A DNA stretch of 5,041 nt, taken from assembly GCA_003022085.1 (NCBI GenBank), contig PXQK01000067.1, positions 1 to 5,041 on the forward strand. Reading direction: 5' to 3'. The notes beneath the pieces were generated by a model. That model was not told where the DNA came from, did no database searches, and saw only the letters and a list, made by a program, of their open reading frames with translations. Position numbers and translations under genes: made by a program. Numbering within the stretch: position 1 is the first letter of the stretch; each line of letters opens with the position of its first letter. Positions 1-4,936 of the stretch are shown here, one piece after another. Source of the stretch: Halobacteriales archaeon QH_10_65_19 (GTDB taxonomy: Archaea; Halobacteriota; Halobacteria; Halobacteriales; Haloarculaceae).

Positions 1-125
1 ACGTCGGCCAGCCGCCCGAGCTTCTCCTCGCCGAACTTGTCGACGCGCTCGTTTGCGCGCTCGAGGCGCTGCTCGCACTCCTCGAGCTCCGCAACCAGGC
101 CGCGTTCGAGGCTATTCGTAGACAT
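1..125 (-). CDS. Coiled-coil protein, N-terminal part only
   Basis: The frame opens with ATG at 125-123 and stays open for 41 codons to the left edge, so the gene is cut by the window. The peptide begins [19 protein letters not shown] and continues with [11 protein letters not shown]. Hydrophobic residues at 10, 14, 17, 21, 24, 28 and 31 alternate by 4 and 3, the heptad pattern of a parallel coiled coil, with Glu/Arg/Lys at exposed positions. There is no signal peptide or membrane segment. The start codon lies inside the last codons of hisI (14-base overlap, different frame), which suggests co-transcription and possibly translational coupling. No Shine-Dalgarno-like sequence precedes it. I do not recognise the family. 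A conserved haloarchaeal hypothetical protein next to hisI is likely, but the function is unknown. An accidental frame is made unlikely by the codon use and the regular heptads. Confidence 0.7.
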   Translation of the reverse strand, partial: MSTNSLERGLVAELEECEQRLERANERVDKFGEEKLGRLAD

Positions 126-483
126 CGTCGGGATCGAACACCTTGGTGCCGACGGGATCGCCGTCGACCGAGCGGTGAAAACACGATTCGTACCCGGTGT
201 GGCACGCGCCACCCTCCTGCGTGACCCGGTAGAGGACGGCGTCGCCGTCACAGTCGACCCGGATCTCCTCGATGTGCTGGACGTGCCCGCTGGACTGACC
301 CTTCCGCCAGAGTTCCTCCCGGCTCCGGGAGTAGTAGTGTGCCAGTCCCGTCTCGTGAGTCCGCTCGAGTGCCTCCGGGGTGATGTACGCCAGCATCAAC
401 ACTGCGCCGGATTCGGCATCCTGTGCGACCGCCGGCAGCAACGACTGCTCGTCGAACGCAAGCTCGGGGGCGTCCGCGCTCAT
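112..483 (-). CDS. hisI: Phosphoribosyl-AMP cyclohydrolase (HisI)
   Basis: This enzyme opens the adenine ring of phosphoribosyl-AMP to give ProFAR, the third step of histidine biosynthesis, in the cytoplasm. Numbered from the ATG at 483, the 123-residue protein carries the family blocks in order: [10 protein letters not shown] (30-39), [19 protein letters not shown] (49-67), DCDGDAVL (77-84) and [11 protein letters not shown] (92-102). Asp77, Asp79 and Asp81 match the Mg-binding aspartates. Cys78, Cys94 and Cys101 have the spacing of the zinc-binding cysteines of archaeal HisI. Length is normal for a stand-alone archaeal HisI, with no HisE domain fused. In-frame ATGs at 510 and 534 would add 9 or 17 residues with no family similarity. 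The 483 start is chosen because homologs begin shortly before the FDE...LLPAVAQD region. No other his gene is in the window, as is usual for haloarchaea with scattered his genes. No convincing TATA box is visible upstream. Confidence 0.96.
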   Translation of the reverse strand: MSADAPELAFDEQSLLPAVAQDAESGAVLMLAYITPEALERTHETGLAHYYSRSREELWRKGQSSGHVQHIEEIRVDCDGDAVLYRVTQEGGACHTGYESCFHRSVDGDPVGTKVFDPDDVYE

Positions 484-574
484 ACCCTCTCTGTGGATTG
501 TCCCTCTCATAGGCCTTTTCCTCACTTGCTCCACAGTCCTCGGAGCGGTCGACCGTCCGGAGCTGATAGCCCAG

Positions 575-582
575 TTTCTTTT
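575..582 (+). promoter_or_regulatory. Possible TATA element for the MscS-like gene
   Basis: A T-rich octamer (TTTCTTTT) is centred about 27 bases before the ATG at 606, where an archaeal TATA box would give a leaderless or nearly leaderless transcript. It departs from the usual TTTATATA-like form because of the C and the lack of A, so this is a positional inference. Confidence 0.28.
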
Positions 583-605
583 CCGCTGGCGCGCAAAGAG
601 CCGCT

Positions 606-1181
606 ATGACACAGACAGAGCAGTTCCTCGATCGCACGGCCGATAGCTTCGCCGAACAAGCCGCGGCCGCGATTCCGCGCGTCGTCACTGCGGTCATCTT
701 CGCCGTCCTGGCGTACGTCGTCGTGAAGGCCGTCCTCCGGATCGTTCGGGTCTCGCTCGACCGGTGGTACCCGGCTGACCAGCAGCTCATCGCCGACCTG
801 GGGGTAACGCTCGTCTCGATCGTGCTGTGGTTCGGCGTCGGCCTTACCCTGCTCAAGCTGCTGGGCATGGGCGACATCGCGGCCGCCCTGGGGACCGCCA
901 GCGGCTTCATCGCACTGGGCGTCTCCTACGCGCTCTCGGATATGATCGAGGATACTGTCTCCGGGGTGTACCTGCTCCGGGATCCGGACTTCAACGTCGG
1001 CGACCGGATCAGCACCGAGAAGGTGACTGGAACCGTCGCGGCGATCGAACTCCGCAAAAGCCGGATCGAAACCGACGACGGCGACCGGGTGATCATCGCC
1101 AACCGCGACATCGAGGCGCGCTGGATCCACGACCTGCCTGACGACGGGAACGGGGCGGACAGCGAGGGGGGTCCGGCCTGA
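606..1181 (+). CDS. Short MscS-family mechanosensitive ion channel
   Basis: This is a membrane protein of the small-conductance mechanosensitive channel family, which releases solutes on hypo-osmotic shock. The 191 residues give three hydrophobic segments at about 24-47, 66-86 and 91-110. The third is rich in Ala and Gly and ends in VSYALSDMIEDTVSGVYLL, which matches the pore-lining helix and its amphipathic continuation (family pattern G-x-A-x-x-N/S-D...G). The MscS beta domain follows at about 127-170: DPDFNVGDRIS, then GTVAAIELRKSRIETDDGDRV and the IIANRDI strand, equivalent to the family's IPN motif. The protein stops about 20 residues later in an acidic, Gly-rich tail, so the C-terminal alpha/beta cage domain of the roughly 286-residue E. 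coli MscS is absent. A minimal haloarchaeal form is likely. The gene is divergent from hisI. The next gene on this strand starts 368 bases away, so it is probably monocistronic. Confidence 0.9.
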   Translation: MTQTEQFLDRTADSFAEQAAAAIPRVVTAVIFAVLAYVVVKAVLRIVRVSLDRWYPADQQLIADLGVTLVSIVLWFGVGLTLLKLLGMGDIAAALGTASGFIALGVSYALSDMIEDTVSGVYLLRDPDFNVGDRISTEKVTGTVAAIELRKSRIETDDGDRVIIANRDIEARWIHDLPDDGNGADSEGGPA

Positions 1182-1377
1182 TTGCTGTTCCGCCGGACCG
1201 GGACGTCGGTCAGCTCATCTGTGAGACGGTCGTGTACGGTCTCCGGAACGAACTTCCGGACGCGATCTGTTCGGTCGACGCCGATCGGGTCGTAACCGAC
1301 ACGGTGTAGTGGCCGACTGGCACCCAGCCACATCACATCGTGGATCCCCGGATTGGGCCCGTCCAACCGGAGAAGCT

Positions 1378-1388
1378 GATATAAAAAT
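1378..1388. promoter_or_regulatory. Orphan TATA-like element
   Basis: The sequence GATATAAAAAT is an AT-rich island in GC-rich DNA. It reads as a TATA-like box on the plus strand, and on the minus strand as TTTTTATATC. On the plus strand a transcript would begin near 1408 and run through the spacer into the thermosome gene, giving a second, distal promoter with a leader of about 140 bases. On the minus strand it would start near 1356, ahead of an ATG at 1333 whose reading frame I do not believe as a whole gene. Direction and function are unresolved. Confidence 0.35.
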
Positions 1389-1515
1389 GGACGTCGATCC
1401 GACCGAAAAGTGTGGTATGTGTTCACGTGATCTTCGTTCACACGCTACGGCTTCGTGCGGTTATTCCGTCTATCTGTTCAGATGGGTCGGCCACCAACGA
1501 GGTCAAACACATAGA

Positions 1516-1523
1516 TTTATATA
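1516..1523 (+). promoter_or_regulatory. TATA box of the thermosome gene
   Basis: TTTATATA matches the archaeal TATA box exactly. Its centre lies 30 bases before the ATG at 1550, so transcription should begin around 1545 and give a leader of only a few bases. No Shine-Dalgarno motif is present between the box and the ATG. Both points agree with the nearly leaderless transcripts normal in haloarchaea and support the 1550 start over the upstream GTG at 1412. Haloarchaeal cct promoters are known to be heat-inducible, but no specific heat-shock operator can be read here. Confidence 0.85.
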
Positions 1524-1549
1524 GAACCACATGCAAACTTCGATTGATC

Positions 1550-3229
1550 ATGAGTCAGCAGCAGATGCAGGGCCAGCCTATGATAATTCTGGGCGAGGAC
1601 GCACAGCGGATGAAAGACAAGAGCGCACAGGAGCACAACATCTCTGCGGCGCGTGCCGTCGCAGAGTCGGTACGGTCGACACTCGGGCCCAAGGGGATGG
1701 ACAAGATGCTCGTCAACAACCTGGGCGACATCGTCATCACCAACGACGGTGTGACGATCCTGGACGAGATGGACATCGACAACCCGACCGCGGAGATGAT
1801 CGTCGAGGTTGCCGAGACACAGGAGGACGAGGCCGGCGACGGGACAACGACAGCGGTCGCGATTGCGGGCGAACTGCTCTCCGGTGCCGAGGACCTGCTC
1901 GAGCAGGATATCCACCCGACGGCCATCATCAAAGGGTTCAATATGGCCGCCGACCAGGCCCGCAACGAGATCGACGACTTCGCGGTCAACATCGACAAAG
2001 ACGACCACGAGACGCTCCGACAGATCGCCGAAACGTCGATGACCGGCAAGGGTGCCGAACAGTACAAAGAGCAGCTCTCGGAGCTGATCGTCGAGGGAGC
2101 CCGGGCGGTGACTGTCGAGGCCGACGACGGATCGACGATCGTCGACCTGGCGTTCCTCAAGACCACGACACAGACCGGGCGCAGTGCTGCCGACTCCGAA
2201 CTACTCGAGGGCGCGGTCATCGACAAGGACCCCGTCCACGAGGACATGCCGGACGAGGTCGAGGACGCAGAGTTCCTGCTCGTGGACACGCCCCTGGAGC
2301 TCGACGAGGCGGAGGTCGACACGCAGGTCAGCGTCACTGACCCCGACCAGATCCAGGACTTCATCTCCCAGGAGGAGGAGGAGCTCCGTGAGATGGTCGA
2401 CCAGGTCGTCGACACCGGCGCCGACGTGGTGCTGTGCCAGCGCGGTATCGACGACATGGTCCAGCACTACCTCGCCAAGGAGGGGATCCTCGCCGTCCGG
2501 CGCGTTATGAAGTCGGACATCGAGTTCCTCCGCGAGGTCCAGGGCGCCGAGATCGTCTCGGATCTGGAGACGGCGACCCCGGAAGACCTCGGCAGCGGTA
2601 GTATTACGCGCGACGAGAGCGAGGAGCTGTTCTACGTCGAGGGCTCCGGCGAGGAGACCCACGGCGTGACGCTGGTGCTGCGGGGTTCGACCGAGCACGT
2701 TGTCGACGAACTCGAGCGCGGGGTCGAGGACGCGCTGGACGTCGTCGGTAGCGCTATCAGCACTGGCCAGGCTCTGCCCGGCGGCGGCGCACCCGAGGTC
2801 GAGGTGGCTGGCCGCCTGCGCGAGTATGCCGACAGCGTCAGCGGCCGCGAGCAGCTCGCCATCGAGACGTTCGCCGACGCGCTCGAGGTCGTCCCCCGCG
2901 TTCTCGCCGGGAACGCCGGCATCGATAGCATCGACACGCTCGTCGACCTGCGGGCGGCACACAGCGAGGGCGACGGGCGCGCTGGCCTCGACGTCTACAC
3001 CGGCGAGATCGAGGACACGTTCGAGTCCGGCGTCATCGAGACACCGGGCGTCAAAAAGCAGGGGGTCGTCTCCGCCAGCGAGGCCGCGAATCTCGTACTC
3101 AAGATCGACGACATCATCTCCGCCGGCGACCTCTCGACCGAGGGCGAGGAAGACGCCGGCGGTCCCGGTGGCCCCGGCGGTGCCGGCGGCATGGGCGGTA
3201 TGGGCGGCGGCATGGGCGGCATGATGTAG
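1550..3229 (+). CDS. Thermosome subunit (group II chaperonin)
   Basis: This is a subunit of the double-ring archaeal chaperonin, which folds proteins in an ATP-driven cavity with a built-in lid in the cytoplasm. The 559-residue protein has the family length and motifs: TLGPKGMDK (44-52) and NDGVTIL (65-71) in the ATP site, GDGTTT (96-101) with Asp97, the catalytic Asp394 in GVEDAL of the intermediate domain, and PGGGAPE (410-416). The apical domain spans roughly 210-370, is very acidic and includes the lid segment. VDLRAAH (465-471) and PGVKKQG (499-505) belong to the second half of the equatorial domain. The C-terminus is a flexible tail of Gly-Gly-Met repeats (about 537-559). The frame is open from a GTG at 1412, but those 46 residues lack similarity and contain the promoter, so the ATG at 1550 (MSQQQMQGQPMIILG) is the start. 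Haloarchaea carry two or three paralogs (cct1/thsA and others), and which one this is cannot be settled here. Confidence 0.98.
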   Translation: MSQQQMQGQPMIILGEDAQRMKDKSAQEHNISAARAVAESVRSTLGPKGMDKMLVNNLGDIVITNDGVTILDEMDIDNPTAEMIVEVAETQEDEAGDGTTTAVAIAGELLSGAEDLLEQDIHPTAIIKGFNMAADQARNEIDDFAVNIDKDDHETLRQIAETSMTGKGAEQYKEQLSELIVEGARAVTVEADDGSTIVDLAFLKTTTQTGRSAADSELLEGAVIDKDPVHEDMPDEVEDAEFLLVDTPLELDEAEVDTQVSVTDPDQIQDFISQEEEELREMVDQVVDTGADVVLCQRGIDDMVQHYLAKEGILAVRRVMKSDIEFLREVQGAEIVSDLETATPEDLGSGSITRDESEELFYVEGSGEETHGVTLVLRGSTEHVVDELERGVEDALDVVGSAISTGQALPGGGAPEVEVAGRLREYADSVSGREQLAIETFADALEVVPRVLAGNAGIDSIDTLVDLRAAHSEGDGRAGLDVYTGEIEDTFESGVIETPGVKKQGVVSASEAANLVLKIDDIISAGDLSTEGEEDAGGPGGPGGAGGMGGMGGGMGGMM

Positions 3230-3279
3230 GCTCGCTCCGGCCACCCGTCACACTACCGCTATGCAGTCACAGATACCCA

Positions 3280-3296
3280 GTTTCAGAATCTGAGAC
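3280..3296. repeat. Imperfect palindrome between convergent genes, possible terminator
   Basis: Within the 72-base spacer between the converging thermosome and universal stress protein genes lies GTTTCAGAATCTGAGAC. It has two 8-base arms around one central A, with one T:G mismatch. As RNA it could form a 5-pair stem with a 7-base loop, but it is weak and no T-run follows on either strand. Its position suggests a role in ending transcription from both sides. A protein-binding dyad or chance are alternatives. Confidence 0.3.
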
Positions 3297-3301
3297 GCCC
3301 A

Positions 3302-3709
3302 TCAGTCCCCGCCGCCGCCGGTAACGACAACCGGGCGGTTCGTGTTGAGGATGACCGCCTGGGTGACACTGCCGAACAGCGCCTTACCCGCGGGCGAGCG
3401 CTTGCGGCCGCCGAGCACGAGCGAGTCGACGTCGTGCTCCTCGGCGTGGTCCAGGATCGACTGGACCCTCTCGACGCTGTCTTCCCGGATTCGCACCGCG
3501 ATCCCGCGCTTCTCCAGGTACTCGCGGACGCGCTTGACCGACGCGATTCGGGTGACGTCTCGCGAGTCCGACTCCGCGTCCTTCTCGGTGAAGACGTACA
3601 GGAGGACGACCTCGACCTCCTCGGCCACGTTCGGCAGGTCGGCCACGTAATTCGCCTGTGCGAGTGCGCGGGTCTCGTTGCTATCAACCGGCATTAGCAC
3701 GCGGTACAT
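3302..3709 (-). CDS. Universal stress protein, UspA family
   Basis: This is a single-domain (135-residue) UspA-family protein, a cytoplasmic nucleotide-binding dimer of the HUP alpha/beta fold associated with stress survival; its precise role is unknown. The first strand and loop read MYRVLMPVDSNET, with Asp9 in the position that contacts adenine in ATP-binding members. The second strand is VEVVLLYVF (32-40). A charged helix covers about 54-68, and VDSLVLGG (94-101) leads into the phosphate loop. That loop reads GGRKRSPAGKALFGS (100-114). It fits the family pattern G-x2-G-x9-G-S/T at Gly100, Gly113 and Ser114, but has Lys103 in place of the second Gly. ATP binding is therefore likely but not certain. 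The final strand is NRPVVVTGG. The ATG at 3709 is chosen because homologs begin with a short hydrophobic strand and because the TATA box lies about 29 bases upstream. Confidence 0.95.
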   Translation of the reverse strand: MYRVLMPVDSNETRALAQANYVADLPNVAEEVEVVLLYVFTEKDAESDSRDVTRIASVKRVREYLEKRGIAVRIREDSVERVQSILDHAEEHDVDSLVLGGRKRSPAGKALFGSVTQAVILNTNRPVVVTGGGGD

Positions 3710-3733
3710 ACCTGTTCCTTCGGCGGTCCGCCT

Positions 3734-3741
3734 GATAAAAA
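3734..3741 (-). promoter_or_regulatory. TATA box of the universal stress protein gene
   Basis: Read on the minus strand this is TTTTTATC, the only AT-rich patch between the two leftward genes. Its centre is about 29 bases before the ATG at 3709, so the transcript should begin within a few bases of the start codon. A purine stretch (AAGGAACAGG) just before the ATG could also act as a weak ribosome binding site. The box indicates that the gene has its own promoter and need not depend on read-through from the enzyme gene upstream. Confidence 0.7.
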
Positions 3742-3799
3742 CGGTGCAGGCTCACCGTCTCCGAAACCAGCCCGACTCCTCGACTACCTGGTCGTGCAC

Positions 3800-4774
3800 T
3801 TAGCCGGTCCCGATCAGCGAGAACGGCGTGCCGATGTCGTGCTCGTTCGCGTACTCGTAGACAGCGTGTGCAGTGGCGATATCTTGGATCGCGAGTCCCG
3901 TCGAGTCGAAGACGGTGACGCCGTGGTCGTCGGTCCGACCCGTGACGTCCCCGGCGGCAATGTCGCCGAGTTCACCGTGGAGGTCCTCCTCGCCCAGCAG
4001 GCCCTCACTCCACGGAACGTTGATCTCGCCCGAGTGGGTGCACTGCTCGTAGTCGTCGATGACGAGTGTGGCGTCCGCGAGCACGTCGTCGGCGATCTCG
4101 TGTTTGCCCTCGGCGTCGGCGCCGATAGCGTTGACGTGGGTCCGCTCGCCGACCTCGTGGACAATCGGGTCGCGGACTGGTGTGACCGTCGAGACGACGT
4201 CACAGGCGGCGGCCTCTGCGATCGATCCCCCGCGGACGTCGAACTCGCCGCCGAACGCCTCCTTGAACGCCGCGATCGCTTCCTCGTTGTGGTCGCTGAT
4301 GACCACGGTTCGGATGTCCCGGACGCTGGCGATGGCCTCGAGCTGGGTGTACGACTGGACGCCGGCGCCGACCAGCCCCAGGGAGGTGGCGTCCTCGCGG
4401 GCGAGGTACCGGGTCGCAACCGCCGCCGCCGCGCCCGTCCGCAGGCGCGTCAGGTCGGTCCCGTCCATCAGCGCCAGCGGGAACCCCGTCGTCGGGTCGG
4501 AGTAGATGATCGTCCCCATCACCGTTGACAGGTCCTCGTTGTCGGTGTGGACGTTCACCCACTTGACGCCTGCGCCCTCCCAGTCCTCGGCCGCGATGTA
4601 GGCCGGCATCGACCGGAAGTCTCCGTTGTGCTGGGGTAGCTCGATGTATGACTTCGCCGGCATGATCGTGTCGCCGCAGGCGTACGCGGCGAAGGCTCCC
4701 TCGACGGTATCGATGACGTCGCCGATCTGTGTGCTCTCCGTGACGTCCGCCGAATCGAGCAGTAACGTCTCCAT
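3800..4774 (-). CDS. Ornithine cyclodeaminase / mu-crystallin family enzyme, probable alanine dehydrogenase-like
   Basis: This is an NAD(P)-dependent enzyme of the ornithine cyclodeaminase / mu-crystallin family. Members turn ornithine into proline plus ammonia, or interconvert alanine and pyruvate (the archaeal type first seen in Archaeoglobus), or act on related amino acids. From the ATG at 4774 it has 324 residues, the usual length. Key positions are present: Arg54 (FRSMP), Lys71 (VKWVN), Thr84, Arg112 (TRLRTGA) and Asp220 (IGADAEGKHEI), matching the substrate-binding and catalytic residues of the family. A Rossmann fold begins at SLGLVGAGVQSYTQ (131-144) with GxGxxS, and ends its second strand in VVISD (157-161), where Asp161 favours NAD. 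An in-frame GTG at 4816 would add 14 unconserved residues and was not chosen. Sequence reading alone does not tell ornithine cyclodeaminase from alanine dehydrogenase. It lies 90 bases upstream of the universal stress protein gene on the same strand. Confidence 0.93.
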   Translation of the reverse strand: METLLLDSADVTESTQIGDVIDTVEGAFAAYACGDTIMPAKSYIELPQHNGDFRSMPAYIAAEDWEGAGVKWVNVHTDNEDLSTVMGTIIYSDPTTGFPLALMDGTDLTRLRTGAAAAVATRYLAREDATSLGLVGAGVQSYTQLEAIASVRDIRTVVISDHNEEAIAAFKEAFGGEFDVRGGSIAEAAACDVVSTVTPVRDPIVHEVGERTHVNAIGADAEGKHEIADDVLADATLVIDDYEQCTHSGEINVPWSEGLLGEEDLHGELGDIAAGDVTGRTDDHGVTVFDSTGLAIQDIATAHAVYEYANEHDIGTPFSLIGTG

Positions 4775-4795
4775 GTCCGGATATGCTGCTGGTAC

Positions 4796-4812
4796 CCACT
4801 TAGGGGTAGTGG
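4796..4812. repeat. Short inverted repeat ahead of the cyclodeaminase-family gene
   Basis: Two 5-base arms, CCACT and AGTGG, flank a 7-base spacer (TAGGGGT), 22-38 bases before the ATG at 4774. On the minus strand the spacer and arm read CCCCTAAGTGG, overlapping the place where a TATA box for this gene would be expected. No good TATA is visible there. It could be an operator or chance, since the arms are short. Confidence 0.2.
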
Positions 4813-4908
4813 TCACCTTCTCCGCCCCGGGTCGTTGGGGATCACCGTTGCTGTAGCCGACGGACTGTGTGTCAGAACGTACACGATTCCCGCCCGTCCT
4901 CAGAACGC

Positions 4909-4918
4909 TTTATTTATA
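4909..4918. promoter_or_regulatory. Strong TATA-like element near the right edge
   Basis: TTTATTTATA is a clear archaeal TATA-like sequence on the plus strand and would start a rightward transcript near 4940. The complement (TATAAATAAA) could also serve the leftward cyclodeaminase-family gene, but that would leave a leader of over 100 bases, which is unusual for haloarchaea. The rightward reading is therefore preferred, with its gene starting at the edge of or beyond the window. Confidence 0.65.
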
Positions 4919-4920
4919 GT

Positions 4921-4932
4921 GGTTAGGCTAAC
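4921..4932. promoter_or_regulatory. Putative DtxR/IdeR-type metal-dependent repressor operator
   Basis: GGTTAGGCTAAC contains the perfect 5-base dyad GTTAG/CTAAC around a central G. It equals the 12-base core of the DtxR/IdeR box (TTAGGTTAGSCTAACCTAA). Over the full 19-base box centred on 4927, 14 positions agree by eye. It begins two bases after the TATA element at 4909-4918, and so lies between TATA and the expected start of rightward transcription, where a bound repressor would block initiation. Haloarchaea have DtxR-family iron or manganese regulators (SirR/Idr types). The regulator and the metal are inferred and cannot be read from the site. Confidence 0.55.
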
Positions 4933-4936
4933 TTAT

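Larger units (their letters stand above)
1182..1549. other. Gene-poor spacer between the MscS-like gene and the thermosome gene
   Basis: No gene could be assigned with confidence in these 368 bases. The first 130 bases look compositionally like coding DNA. On the plus strand a frame without a start codon (open from 1142) reads VPPDRDVGQLICETVVYGL and ends at a TAG at 1307-1309. It has an acidic composition and about three quarters G/C at third positions. The complementary frame reads equally well on the minus strand from an ATG at 1333, but runs on into antisense of the MscS-like gene. The second half is more AT-rich and carries an orphan TATA-like element at 1378-1388, the octamer palindrome TCACGTGA at 1423-1430, and the thermosome TATA box at 1516-1523. 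It may be decayed gene remains followed by a regulatory region. Confidence 0.5.

Noticed and set aside
546..555. CGGTCGACCG palindrome in the hisI/MscS spacer
   Set aside because: It is a perfect 10-base palindrome, but made only of G/C-rich steps common in haloarchaeal DNA, with GTCGAC also frequent in coding regions here. Nothing ties it to a promoter element.
37..910. Long frames on both strands across hisI and the hisI/MscS spacer
   Set aside because: They have Arg/Ser-rich shadow composition, conflict with hisI and the channel gene, and cross the divergent spacer without family similarity.
1423..1430. TCACGTGA octamer palindrome
   Set aside because: It is short, neither repeated nor extended by flanking symmetry, and not positioned against a supported promoter. 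It is mentioned only as content of the spacer.
926..1441. 171-residue minus-strand frame spanning the spacer and antisense to the MscS-like gene
   Set aside because: Its second half is the complement of a well-supported channel gene and becomes Ser/Arg/Ile-rich low-quality sequence there. Only the spacer part looks coding-like, and that is reported separately as uncertain.
1387..1524. Small plus frame from the ATG at 1387 with a CGMC pair resembling half a zinc finger
   Set aside because: There is only one Cys-x2-Cys pair, followed by a lone later Cys, and the start overlaps the TATA-like element, leaving no promoter. The tail runs into the thermosome TATA box.
1412..1549. N-terminal extension of the thermosome from a GTG at 1412
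   Set aside because: The 46 extra residues have no chaperonin similarity and would include the TATA box at 1516-1523. The ATG at 1550 starts a normal haloarchaeal thermosome N-terminus.
3150..3226. Tandem-like GGC/GGT/ATG repeats
   Set aside because: They encode the Gly-Gly-Met tail typical of thermosome subunits and are not an independent DNA repeat.
2201..3244. 347-residue minus-strand frame under the thermosome gene
   Set aside because: It is the mirror of a GC-rich coding frame (GAC/GAG codons giving Val/Leu). The plus-strand chaperonin is unambiguous.
3794..4528. 244-residue plus-strand frame
   Set aside because: It is complementary to the cyclodeaminase-family gene, whose motifs are clear. 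It is Val/Asp/Arg-rich as expected for a shadow frame.
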